Assembly (NCBI RefSeq): GCF_010389155.1
Contig: NC_057766.1
Location: 28,219,516 to 28,283,515 of the forward strand
Length of the DNA stretch: 64,000 bases
Direction of reading: 5' to 3'
Source of the DNA: Erigeron canadensis
Lineage: Eukaryota; Streptophyta; Magnoliopsida; Asterales; Asteraceae
The notes beneath the pieces are model-generated. The model searched no databases and was not told where the DNA came from. It saw only the letters and a list, made by a program, of their open reading frames with translations. Position numbers and translations under genes: made by a program. Below are positions 40,614-52,400 of the stretch, piece by piece (the stretch's first letter is position 1; each line of letters starts with the position of its first letter).

Positions 40614-42160
40614 ATTGTAAAATCTAAGGTATAGGTTTCTTTAAATTAGATAAAACGCATAAGTACTAAAGTACATTTCTAATGAATAGAAATGAGACAT
40701 ACTTGGTGGCGTTTCTTTGAAAAGGGACAAGAGGGGGTTTTAATTAATTTTGACCGTGAGTTTACATGTGACCTTTTAAAAACAGTAGTTAATATAGACG
40801 TTTAATACTTCAATAACAGTATAGGTAAAAGATATACGTGTCAAAGTCCAAAAATTATATGTCCATAAAAGCTATAAGCCCAAAACAGTAGATACTGTAA
40901 AATACAACATAAAAATTGTGGGACCTTTGGGAGAGTGAGACGGGCTCTTCTTTAAGACTATCATTCAATCAACCCAACCTAACTTTTAATTAAAAACTAA
41001 TATTTTTCTTTCTCACCTATATAATCTAAATTAACTTAAATTTTTACTCACATTCATAACCCAACCTAAATTATTTATTTATTATTTTATTATAATTTAT
41101 GACTATCTGTATCATTAAAAATAATTATTTTCCTTCAAATAAATAAATAAATTTTAGTATAATCATCTATATATATATATATAAAAACAACAAAAGGAAT
41201 ATACAAAATTAGTAAATATATATATATATATATTGAAATAGCTATGTTTTTAATAAAAATTATGTCAAAACGTTGGTAAAAGAAAAATGAAAAATAACAT
41301 GTTTTTATTTTTATATAAAAATTTATAAAATATAAAATATCAATGAAAAACCAATAAAGGCTATAAATGAGTATAGGTAATAAAATACTAATAATTGATA
41401 ACTACTTAAATTGTCACATATGGCACCGGTTTGTAGATAATCGATCTGGGATCGTTTTGCAAGCTAGCTCGAGATGGTTCGTCGTATATATTTATTACTT
41501 TTGAATATTATAATTGTCGATCCATAGAATAGTTCACTGATAGCCTAACACCCATTGAGCCTCCTCATAACCTGCCCTGACTCTTAGGGTACTTTCTGTA
41601 TAGATCCAAGTACTAGCAACTCCCAAATCGGTCAAGTTGGTAGCGCATAACGAATTTTGCAATCTTGTTGGGTGAATGTTGAAAATGTTGAAAAGAACAT
41701 TACATATTTTTTAATGTAAACAAATTAATATATATATTTTTTAACTCTTTACAAGTATGAAGAAACATGGGTGACGTACAAGTCGTACATATAGTATTAT
41801 GGATTATCACGTATGTTTCACTAATTTTATGGATTATCAATCAATTGTGAGCTAGCTTGTTTGAGTTCCCATCAATCAATTGAGATTGTCCAGGCAAACT
41901 TTTGTCACAAATAAATGTTTAGAATAACATAAAACAATCGAAGATATTATAACATTACTAGTTTATTCGTTTCATGTACACGACACTCGAATCTAATAAA
42001 GCTATAATAATCCAGAGCCACGAGCTAGCCTTCTAACAAAAAAATAAAAAAATAAAAAATTTAAAAAGTTAAAAAAACGAAACTTCCTTCAACTTGCATT
42101 TTAGGTGGGTAGAAACTTCTTTGTTAATTAGTTAGTAATTAAAAATGAGCATATTTATAT
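40614..42160. other. Gene-free AT-rich stretch
   Basis: Contains TA microsatellites near 41168-41182 and 41218-41233. No supported gene or bounded element. Confidence 0.4.
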
Positions 42161-42465
42161 ACGAGAACAAGTATCCGCGCGTTGCGGCGGTAAAATGTTG
42201 ATGATGATAAGTCATAAGAGATGGTATGTCACAGAGTGTCATAGCCAAATATCTTAGTCGTACGGGCTCGGACCTCAGATTTAAAAATTCGTCGAAAGTA
42301 TATCGAATGACATCTCTAATGAAAGAGCATGAAATTTTAAGAATCTCATATAATTTTTATAATTTATCGATGTACGGTTTTTTAGATAAAAGATTTTGAA
42401 AGAATTAGAGGAATAAAATGATTTATGGAGGAGAGAGAAAATTGTAGGCATTAATGTATGGTAGA
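42161..42465 (-). mobile_element. Helitron-like element, copy 4 (5' end eroded)
   Basis: The 3' end at 42161 reads TTGTTCTCGT on the minus strand, after the hairpin complement of ccgcgcgttgcggcgg. The shared body continues to about 42455. No clean 5' terminus is visible, so the copy is truncated or diverged at that end. Confidence 0.6.
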
Positions 42466-43061
42466 TGAATCTCTACTTGGGCCTTAAATTTTCGATACTC
42501 CATGAAGGTAAAACATATATTGAAACTGTAATATCGGGGTACTTAATTAACAACACACATGCATATATACACGTAAAAAAAGCCCTTAATTAATTAATTT
42601 CAACGGCCATCCTACAACTTCGCTTCCATAATTAAATCACATTTTCCATCTTTTAATTCTTGAAATTTTGCAACAACATTCCCTCTTTTTGTTTCCGGGT
42701 TGTTCATGGTCATGGTCATGCACGATTGGCACGTTTTCGGCAAAACACAAGATTGTTATTGATTAGTTAGAAGTTAATTAACGGTTTTTTTGGCATGTGG
42801 GCGTGCTTGATTCGGTACGAATTTAGAGACATTTCAATGGAAGCCTATAGTTTAAGATTGCTTAAATGTTTTGATGTGTGGGCTTGTGTTTTGGTTTATA
42901 TATGGATGAAAAGTTTCATTTGATTTATATATTTATGCTATAGGCGCGTTCTTCGTGAAAGAAGTTTATATTTTTTGTACATATACGCGATATATATTCA
43001 ATGAATTGAGTGAGAGATTGAGATATAGATCAGCGAGATCGAAAGAGGGAGCTAGGGAGGA
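42466..43061. other. Presumed promoter and leader region of the PP2C gene
   Basis: AT-rich, without other genes. A TATA-like tatatatt near 42990 lies about 70 bases before the start codon, but the best TATA candidate cannot be decided from sequence. Confidence 0.35.
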
Positions 43062-45473
43062 ATGGGTCCTGGGACAGAGGTGTGGCCTCAATGTACCTCA
43101 TTGGAAAATAGGTATTCAAGGGAATGTATGCCTCCTATGATAGAAGATGAGGATCCTGAGGATTTGGATAATGATGTGAGCCAAGCTAAGTTTACTAAGC
43201 CTCCAAGAAATGGTCCTCCACCGGTGCGACATTGTCTCAGCGAGGCTCTATTAGTTGACACCTCTAATTTGGTAAGTATTTGTATCCCTTTGCCTTTTTG
43301 GTGACTGAATTCATCTCATTATTGATCAGTTTTCTCTGGAATTGGAGTTGCGTATATGAAGACGCAGTTTTGAAATCATGATGCATGCATCTATAATGTT
43401 GAGTGTTACATTGAACAGATACATTTTGTAGAATTTGTTTGTATAAAAACTTATTCCAATACCAAGTTTGATCATGTGCTTCTTATGTTCTAAGGAGTTA
43501 TCTACTTTTCTTGAACTGAAATGAGGATCATTCTTATCTCTTTAGAACTTTTAATACTCGTAATAACTCTTTGTTTATTTTCATAGAAAATAACCCAACA
43601 TTCCGCGCCCAGTTCACCACAGAATGTAAGCTCTCCATTTTTACCTGCATTCCGCTCAGGAAGTTGCTCCGAGATTGGTCCAAAACCATACATGGAGGAT
43701 GAGTTTATTTGTATTGACGATCTTCAAGAGCACCTAGAAGCAAAATCGGGTCACCCTTTAAATGGAGCATTTTATGGGGTAATTTACTTTCTTTCACAAA
43801 AATTGTGTTGTTTTCAATCTTAAATGCTTGAAAAGGTTTTAGCTTGAACCAATCTTACTAAAAACTTTTTCTTGGTTAAATATATAGAACATGGAACAGA
43901 GTTGGTTTGTTTTTCACCCAAACCAGATGCTTATTCATAATGTAGGGACATACTGGACTCACTCAATGGTTGTGGCTATGGGGTCCCCTCCCCTAGGGCT
44001 TGAACCCCAGATTTTGTGATATTTGTATCAAAGATGCCACACCCATTACCAATTTAGCGACACAACATTGAAGTATAGGTCTAGGTCAAGCATTCTAAAC
44101 TAATACTCGAGTTGATTAACTCAGGTATTTGATGGACATGGAGGTGTTGATGCTGCTTCATTTACAAAAAGGAACATTCTTGAGTTTATCGTTGAGGATT
44201 CTAATTTCCCAAATGGGGTGAAGAAAGCCGTTAAGAATGCTTTTGTCAAAGCTGATCATGCATTAGCAGATGCAGACACTAGTGCACTTGATAACTCATC
44301 TGGAACCACTGCTTTAACCGTCCTTATATTAGGAAGGTATGAACTAGCTACTTCGAGTTCGGTTTCATAATCATAGAGATATTTGGATCCGTGTTTTGAA
44401 AAGGGCTAACTTACATTGAATGATCATAACCAACTAATCAACTGTAGTGAATTTATATTACAATAATAAGATGATCGGTATTACTGCAATTACCGGTATA
44501 AAACTTGTTATTTGAACTCTATATTATCACATAATAAGAAGTCCAGTTAGTTTGTTTATGCAAGCATTTTTAAATTTGATTATGTGACTTCAAGTTGTTA
44601 CAATAACTTGGTAAGTTACAAGAGACAAGTTCAAACTCCCTAATCGAATGATACAAGAATCTATCTTGACCTACTCAACTTTATGTTGGTTTGTTTGTGT
44701 CAAAATTGTTGGTAACTGGCAACCCAAACTGGCCCACAATCGGGCTGCCTATTTGTAATGTGGGGGCATATCATGCTAACTCAACGGTTGTGGCTTTAGG
44801 GGTGCCAGGGTTTGAACCAATGACCTTGTGCTATTTGTGGCAAAGATGTCTGGCCCATTACCAATTGAGCTAGATGCCATTGGCTTATGTTGGTTTGTTG
44901 ACTATGCTTATTGACAGAAATATGATAATTGCAAATGCTGGAGACTCGAGGGCTGTACTTGGCAAGCGTGGCAGAGCAATCGAACTTTCAATAGACCATA
45001 AACCAAGTTGCACGTCAGAGAAAAATAGGATAGAAAAACTAGGAGGGGTTATATATGATGGCTACCTAGATGGTCAACTATCCGTGGCACGTGCTCTAGG
45101 AGACTGGCACATGAAGGGTCCAAAAGGTTCAGATGGCCCGTTAAGTGCAGAGCCTGAGTTAAAAGAGTTAACCTTGACTGAAGAAGATGAATTTTTGATA
45201 ATTGGTTGTGATGGTTTATGGGATGTGATGAGTAGCCAATATGCTGTGACAATAGTAAGGAAAGAACTTATGGTTCATAATGATCCTGGAAAATGCTCAA
45301 GAGAACTTGTTAGTGAGGCTTTAAAGAGGAATAGTTGTGACAATCTAACGGTCGTCGTTGTTTGTTTCTCGGTGGAGCCACCACCGAAGATTGAAATACC
45401 AAGATCGTACAAGAGAAGGACTATTTCGGTAGAAGGATTGGATGTATTGAAGGGTGTTTTGCATCATGTTTGA
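43062..45473 (+). CDS. Protein phosphatase 2C (PP2C)
   Basis: Four exons: 43062-43271, 43587-43778, 44125-44336, 44918-45473. Sum 1170 nt, 389 aa, phases consistent. PP2C motifs in order: [29 protein letters not shown] (metal-binding Asp and Gly); [64 protein letters not shown]; and [10 protein letters not shown]. The Asp residues that coordinate the Mn/Mg pair are all present, so it should be an active Ser/Thr phosphatase. The short divergent N-terminus and motif wording resemble Arabidopsis PP2C27/PP2CG1-type enzymes rather than the ABA co-receptor clade A (no ABI1-type N-terminal region). Intron 2 and intron 3 each contain a SINE copy; the second ends only a few dozen bases before the exon 4 acceptor. 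Substrate unknown. Confidence 0.95.
43938..44070 (-). mobile_element. tRNA-derived SINE, copy in PP2C intron 2
   Basis: On the minus strand it has an A-box-like CGCTAAATTGGTAATGG and a B-box GGGGTTCAAGCCC, followed by a body shared with the copy at 44753-44884. Borders are approximate because the left part fades into AT-rich intron sequence. Confidence 0.65.
44753..44884 (-). mobile_element. tRNA-derived SINE, copy in PP2C intron 3
   Basis: Minus-strand A-box TCTAGCTCAATTGGTAATGG and B-box GGTTCAAACCC are near consensus. The body aligns with the copy in intron 2. The tRNA-like head ends about 35 bases upstream of the exon 4 splice acceptor, so the acceptor's branch-point region lies at or beside the insertion. 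Confidence 0.7.
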
Positions 45474-46993
45474 ATGCTTTTCTGAGAGTATAACATAACA
45501 AAGATATCATATTTCTTCAAAATGATGCATTTTTCTCACAAATGTATAAGTGAGAATCAAAGGAAGGCTTTGAGTGATTATTGTAATAAATCTGTTTGAT
45601 TTCTTTAAGGGGTATCACCAAAAAATTTCTCCCTGGTACATGAGGGAAAGACATGCAAGAAGTTATTCAATTTTCGACAGCATAAACTCGAAGTTGTTAT
45701 TATGTACTAGGATTATGACTTTTAATTTTCAATTTGTTCCAGTTTTGGTAGAAGTTTGTACAAATTTCTACATTAAGTAGCTTTATCAATTAATATTTAT
45801 TGAGTTAGTTGCAATAACAATATACATTAATACATGTATTTTTTAACTACAATTTTCTTACAACACCTACATATACTTCTGTATAAAGAAATGATCTCTG
45901 TACGCTTACTCCAGTGTTTATCAAATTTTTCTACTATCCTTACGTCCATTTACGGAACTACATATAAAAAAGGTAGCCCGGGCTACTAGTAGCTAAATTT
46001 TAGGATGATTTCTCTTAATAATGGTATATTTTTTATCAGTGTTACGAATCAGATAAATATGAGATACCGCTTAATGTATCTAATTTTAAACTTTTGAAAG
46101 ATTTTATCATCAATATGACCTTTAAAGAGGTGTTTGTGTATATACATATGAAAATAATACTACCAAAAGTGACAAATTCTCTTAAAACCAGCCAAAAATA
46201 AACAAAACTCCTTTAAAAAATGTTAAAAATTGTTTCACACAGAACTTTATCGTACTTTACGGCGATATGCAGTTAGTGAAAAAAAATTTTGCTACGAATC
46301 ATATTCAAATCTTAAAATTTGTGGGTTATTATTTACTAGATGAAAAAGTTTAGTACAACATTTACATTACGCTTAAAAAAATCTTATATGTAATTTTTTT
46401 TAATAAATTTTAAGATTTTATAATTCTTTTTGTATTTGACACCGTTATAAATAAATCTAATTTATTTAATAAATAAATGAAAGTTAGGTATAATGTACAA
46501 CATAAGTACAAATGTAATACTTTTAGCAAGTGCAAATGATTCGAAAATCGCCATCATGTCTCCCACCTGACCTATATTTAATTTCTTCAACACAAATCAC
46601 ATTTTTCTCCTTTTTTTTTTTTCCATCCCACTTGATATATTTTACATTTTGTATATTTTTTTACTTTATATATCAATTTAGTTAGATCAAATAGTTAAAT
46701 TTATTATCTTTGAAAACAAAGATCAAAAGTTCAACTCTATGCCTAATAAAACCGGAGGTCATATTCTACTTTGAGTCTTGGAGTAAAAAGAGTTAAAAGA
46801 CGGTTTATATCTCGAACTCCTCCATATATCGTCGAAAATAGTATTAAAACACAAAACTCATTAAAAAAAAAAAAAAAACCGTCATTCTTACTTTACTTTC
46901 ATCTACCCCTTCTTAATTTTTAGTATAATTTCATCTCCACAAGACGTGTCTAATTTCCTCTCCTAAAAACCTATACATACAACACATTATCTC
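45474..46993. other. Intergenic stretch between PP2C and the amino acid transporter
   Basis: PP2C 3' UTR, then AT-rich DNA with no supported gene; ORFs here are short and low-complexity. Confidence 0.4.
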
Positions 46994-47003
46994 TATATAT
47001 ATA
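46994..47003 (+). promoter_or_regulatory. TATA box of the amino acid transporter gene
   Basis: TATATATATA lies 58 bases upstream of the start codon and is followed by a short C/A-rich leader. Position fits a TATA box with a leader of about 25-30 bases; inferred. Confidence 0.5.
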
Positions 47004-47060
47004 CAGATCTGAAACCCCAGAAAAACCATTTCCAAATTTCAACTATCAAATCCATCAATT

Positions 47061-48362
47061 ATGACTTTCAAAGAAACAAAAAAAGACGAAGCAAGTTCAT
47101 CAACCCACATCCTAAATCTCCCACCAACTGAAACAACCCCACTTATAAAACCATCATCCCAAAAACATCTTTCATCAAATTTCAAAACCTTTGCCAATGT
47201 TTTCATCGCCATTGTCGGCGCCGGCGTTCTGGGTCTTCCCTACACTTTCAAACGCACCGGTTACGCCACCGGAACTCTCACCGTCTTCGCCGTTGCTTAC
47301 TTTACAAACCATTGTATGCTGCTTTTAGTCAAGACCCGAAAAAAACTTGAATCCGTAAACGGGTTTTCAAAAATTAACTCATTTGGTGATTTGGGCTTTG
47401 TTGTTGCTGGCCCAATTGGCAGGTCTGCTGTTGATGTAATGATTGTACTTTCACAGGCTGGATTTTGTGTTAGTTATTTGATTTTTGTATCTAATACTTT
47501 GGTTAATATATTTGATTTGGAATTAGTTAATGGTGTTAGTAATTTTCGGGTTTTCGGATTGTCTGCGAAAACATTTTATATATGGTTATGTTTTCCTTTT
47601 CAATTAGGATTGAATGCTATTCCAACTTTGACACATTTAGCCCCTATAAGTATATTTGCTGATATAGTTGATATAGGTGCAATGGGTGTTGTTATGGTTG
47701 AGGAAGTTATGATATATGTGAATTCGAGTAATGTGTTGAAAGCGTTTGGTGGGTTTTCGGTTTTCTTTTATGGGCTTGGGGTGGCGGTTTATGCGTTTGA
47801 AGGGATCGGGATGGTGTTGCCGTTGGAATCAGAGACGGCGAAGAAAGATAAGTTTGGGAATGTGTTGAGTGTGACTGTTGGGTTTATTGCGTTGATGTTT
47901 GCGGCGTTTGGTGTAATTGGTTATTTTGCGTTTGGTGATGAGACGAAGGATATTATTACTACGAATTTAGGGGAAGGGTGGTTGAGTGGTGTGGTTCAGT
48001 TGGGACTTTGTTTGAATTTGTTTCTTACGTTTCCGATCATGATGAATCCGGTTTATGAGGTTTTTGAAAGGATGTTTTGTGATGGGAAGTATAGTTTGTG
48101 GGTGAGATGGGGTATGGTTTTAGTGGTGACTTTTGTGGCGCTTTTGGTACCTAATTTTGCGGATTTCTTGTCTTTGGTTGGAAGTAGTGTTTGTATTGTA
48201 TTAGGGTTCGTGTTGCCTGCGTTGTTTCATTTGATGGTGTTTAGAGATGAATTGAGTATAATTTGGTGGATCAAAGATGGAGCGTTTATTGTTTTTGGTG
48301 TGCTTTTGGCTGTTACCGGCACATGGACTTCTTTGCAGGAGATTTTTGCACCTAAGGCTTGA
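47061..48362 (+). CDS. AVT3: Vacuolar-type amino acid transporter (AVT3/ANT1-like)
   Basis: Intronless gene for 433 residues. A hydrophilic N-terminus with ETTPLIKPSS precedes about 11 hydrophobic helices. The first carries NVFIAIVGAGVLGLPYTFKR, the signature of the Aa_trans (AAAP) family, and the GYATG loop follows. Late helices include FLTFPIMMNPVYEVFERMF, also typical. Single-exon structure and size match plant AVT3 proteins (AVT3A-C, formerly ANT1-like), proton-coupled transporters that in Arabidopsis export neutral amino acids from the vacuole. Substrate and membrane are inferred from the family. The start codon is the first ATG after a TATA box and leader. The N-terminal coding part is C-rich and the later part G/T-rich, an odd internal shift in composition, but the frame is continuous. 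Confidence 0.93.
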   Translation: MTFKETKKDEASSSTHILNLPPTETTPLIKPSSQKHLSSNFKTFANVFIAIVGAGVLGLPYTFKRTGYATGTLTVFAVAYFTNHCMLLLVKTRKKLESVNGFSKINSFGDLGFVVAGPIGRSAVDVMIVLSQAGFCVSYLIFVSNTLVNIFDLELVNGVSNFRVFGLSAKTFYIWLCFPFQLGLNAIPTLTHLAPISIFADIVDIGAMGVVMVEEVMIYVNSSNVLKAFGGFSVFFYGLGVAVYAFEGIGMVLPLESETAKKDKFGNVLSVTVGFIALMFAAFGVIGYFAFGDETKDIITTNLGEGWLSGVVQLGLCLNLFLTFPIMMNPVYEVFERMFCDGKYSLWVRWGMVLVVTFVALLVPNFADFLSLVGSSVCIVLGFVLPALFHLMVFRDELSIIWWIKDGAFIVFGVLLAVTGTWTSLQEIFAPKA

Positions 48363-49448
48363 AGAGCTAACGGCAGTCATTTCATTGTCAAATCTTAAAA
48401 CGCGCAGTCAAAAGGTGAAGTGATGAGATTGTTGACATTGGTTTTGCTTGTGAAGATATTCTAGCATGGATTGAAATGGTGTATGTTTTGTGGATATGCA
48501 AGGGGTTATATTAATAATGTACCTTCGATTTGACAACCTTGATTCATGATTGTGAATTATTTAAGCCATGCTTAAACGATGCTACCTAATGATGATTGAA
48601 TCTAAAGGATTGAATGTATGAAGGTAAAATTTGTGTTTCTATGTATGTTAAGCAATTTATACAATATATGTACTGTTCAAATGAAGAAACTTTTCTTGAA
48701 AAGTCTTGTTTGTTTCTGTTGGCAACTACCTGTGCTCAGAATTAATGCATAATTTCTGGCATTAATCACATGTACTTAAGCCAAATGTATGCGAGGTGTG
48801 ATTCGTCTCTACTCGTACCCATAAATTATAAGCTTCTTTGTGCTTGCGGTTTGCATGCTTTACCCCAGACTCGGTAAACTGCAAATGGGGTTTGCAAGAT
48901 TACTCATGCATTTACATTATAAGGATTAATGTTTCACTAATTGATTGACCTGAGATGACAACAAATGAATAATTAAAAAAATGACATGACATTTATAGAA
49001 TTTCTTCGCAAGCTTTTACCGTACTTTTCAGTTTGACTTTAATGCTTTGGTTTTGTTTGACTCCGATAACCACACTTAATAAGAGCACAGTACTGTTTAA
49101 AAAAAAAAAACAATATAGGCACAGTCGGACAAAGTGGATGTGTAATTTGCAACAGATATTAACAAAACAAGGAATGCTAATCATAGAACAATGACTGAAG
49201 ATAGCAAAACCAATGCCCATAAACATGAGCTTATATTTTTACAAATGTGGCAAAAGGTATCAGCTGATAAACTTGAATATACATATATATATCCATATAT
49301 AGAAATAAAGAATTAGACCTCAAACTGAATGTCGCACACACTTTTAACATCAAACAGCTACGTACACCCACATCAACGTACCTCGAAAACAGGGATATGC
49401 AGAGTCCCAGCAGCCGAACATGTATAATATATAATCAATTTGCAAATG
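48363..49448. other. Convergent 3' ends of the transporter and EH-protein genes
   Basis: The two flanking genes point at each other, so this kilobase should hold both 3' UTRs. I see no further gene; an ORF at 48993-49226 is accidental. Confidence 0.45.
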
Positions 49449-52400
49449 CTAGAATGCCTTCCAACCATCTACCGAATCTCTTCTTGGTGTTTCACTATCC
49501 CCTATACTCCTAAAAGGGTCGTGTGACCCAAAAGGATCTGCATCATCGGAGGACGGGAATCCATGATTAAAGTCCGAAGATTCATTGGTGCTTCTCATGG
49601 AATCATACCTTGAGTAAGATTCACTAGGCTGAAAGAGTGAATGACCAAAATCAGAATCAGAATCTTGTGCCGTGCTACGGAATGAATCAAATCTCGGAAA
49701 GGAGTCACGTGGGTTGCTGCTGGCGAAGGAGTCATATCTAGAGAAGCTGTTGAATGAATGATCTTCTGGACCATCATTGGCAAACATGGGTGTGCTGGGA
49801 ACTGATTCTGCAAACACTGAATTAAATGGGCGCCGTGGTGAACCAACATTACTATAAGCAGGTGTGCTAGGAACTGATTCATCAAAAGATGACGAAGCGA
49901 ATGGGCCAGTGTTATGGAACAAGTTGTTTCCAACTGGGGATCCAGCATAACTATAAGCTGGGGTGCCTGGAACTGATTCAAATATATATGTGCTCTGCCT
50001 TGGAATATCTGTTCTTATGGGGTTTAGGCCCCAGTTATTAGAAGAATCAAATAATGTATTACCACGAAGACCCTCTTCATCCAAATCCTGCAAAAGATAA
50101 ATTTTGGAACTATGAAATTGACATCATCTTACTAGAACAGAAATATCAAGTAAAATTTCTACACTTAACCAGAGTGCGATTACATTTTGGGTCACGGTGG
50201 AGAAAAGAATTGCCACCAAGGGTGGAGTTTATGCGATTACATTTTCACAAATTATCCAAAATCACAGATTCTTGCGATTGCCTTTAAACCTGAACTATAA
50301 AAATTCATCAAATACCTGAGCACTTGTAGCAGCAACATCCAAAGTAGAATCTAAACTGAAATTGCTGTCAAATGTAGCCCTACTTGGCTCATCAAAAGTT
50401 CTTTCATCCGAGAATGCAGATTCACTGCACCAACAGAAACATACAAATTCAGAGAATGAACCCCACTATTTTTTACATATCACCCTCTTAAACTTTCAAA
50501 TAATGACATATATAACACAGTGGCTTTTTATATAAACTTGAGTGGCAAACCTCTGGGTGTTTACAGAACGCGGTGAGCTATCACGGAATATCCTCGGGCT
50601 CTCTGTTGAATTGACACTCACAGGACTATCAGGTGGAGTTTTTTCATGTTGCTCAACTGGCTTGCTGTCTGATTGGGCCTTTTCAGATTTCTCTTTAGTG
50701 TCTACAGATGAGACGGTAGTCGAATTTTCATCTCGAAAAGCAGATTTGTTTTGAACTGGCAAGGACTTCTCTTTTGGAGGGGCTATAACGTTTTGCACAT
50801 CAAGTGTGAGCTCTTTCACATATGTATATCCTGCAAAGTTATATACATTTATCATTATTTAGAATCAATATTAAGGTACATTTTGAAGCTCATGTGACAG
50901 AAGAATAGGTCGTCATTGGTTTTTGGTCTACCTTCATCTTCGAATTTATCCCAATTTTCATCCCAATCAGCTGCTCCCTCTTGAATGCCAACTTGCCAGC
51001 CTGAAATATTTCATCAAGAACAAAAACTTAAGTAAACGGATGCACCATGCAGAGATTTGAGAAACCGATTAACTTCTGAGTGGCTAAAGTGCAAAGAAGA
51101 CTCAAACCAAACCAATTTAACATCTGAATACAACAGATACTTCTCTGAATCGCAAATTCCTGTCTTGTGCATCAAATTATAGTTGATATTCATGGAGAAG
51201 ATATAGCAAATAGACAAATCAAGAAGTACGGAAAAGTACAAAGAAACATTGAAACAATTACCCTGAGGTAGTAAACTATAAATAAGAAACCCAATATCTG
51301 CAGCAACTATAACTGCTTAGTCAGATGGAATGTACATGTTACATAATTTGTAAGGTAAACAGCAAATGCAGTAAGTAGTGTACGCCAAACATCAATATTG
51401 CCACACCCTTCAATTATAATCAAGCATTGGCAACATCACAGACCATGATTCAAGTAACATGTTCTTAAGAAATGGAGAAATACGAAATGTTTAATATAGA
51501 AAAAAGCATTGCATGAGCAAACAGAGTTCAGCACCAAAGATATGTACGGGTAAAAATAATAAAAGTGGAAAGTAACCACTAGTTACTAGATTGCAGATTT
51601 CAACAAAATGTTGGAACGAGATATGGTGGAAACTAAATTACCGAAAGGCAGCTCAACCAGCAATGTTGGTTTCCCACGCAGACCATACATTTTGCAGCGT
51701 TCATTTAAGGCTTTCACTTGTTCCTCAAGATCTGCTTGTATGCGATCAACACGGGCCTAGAAATCAAGAAAAAAGTGGCTATGATTTTTTTGCAACGAGA
51801 TGAATTGCTTAACACTAAATATGCTGATAGCAAAATACCTGAAGTTCATCAGGTTTACCATCCTGCTCCAGCTTCACAATTGCTCGGTAAAGCTCCATCT
51901 TTTTCTCCTAAACACATTAAGCACAAAGACATTTATTAGGCGTCAGCTTCAAAAAGGGTAACATGTGTGTCTGATTGCATCTAAAAGTTCAACCAAAGTA
52001 GCTAATAGTGAACCTGAATATCACGAAAAGTTGCCTCCTCAATAGTTAATTTGGAAGCTACATCTCCAGACTGCTTGTATTTTTCTTCATATTTCTTTGA
52101 CAGTAGATCAACCTGTAAAACAACTTGCTCAGTCTCCACTAAAATTGTATTTTTCTTCATATATTAAGAGAAATTTTTTTTTAATTTTTATTGTATATTC
52201 AGGAATATACCTCTCTCTTATCAGCAGACACCCTTTCTGTAATCTCATTTAACCGAGTATCACATCGGCTCTTGTACAAAACCTGACATTGAAATTGAAA
52301 AATGTAACATAGAGTAGAAATCTTAGAACAACTCTAACTATAAAACAAATGCTTAAACCGAAAATAAAGGAGAGAACTTACAATTTCCTGCATCTTGTTC

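Noticed and set aside
41520..41680. tRNA-like phrase (ggtcaagttggtagcgc)
   Set aside because: Only a loose A-box resemblance; no acceptor stem, anticodon arm or B-box follows.
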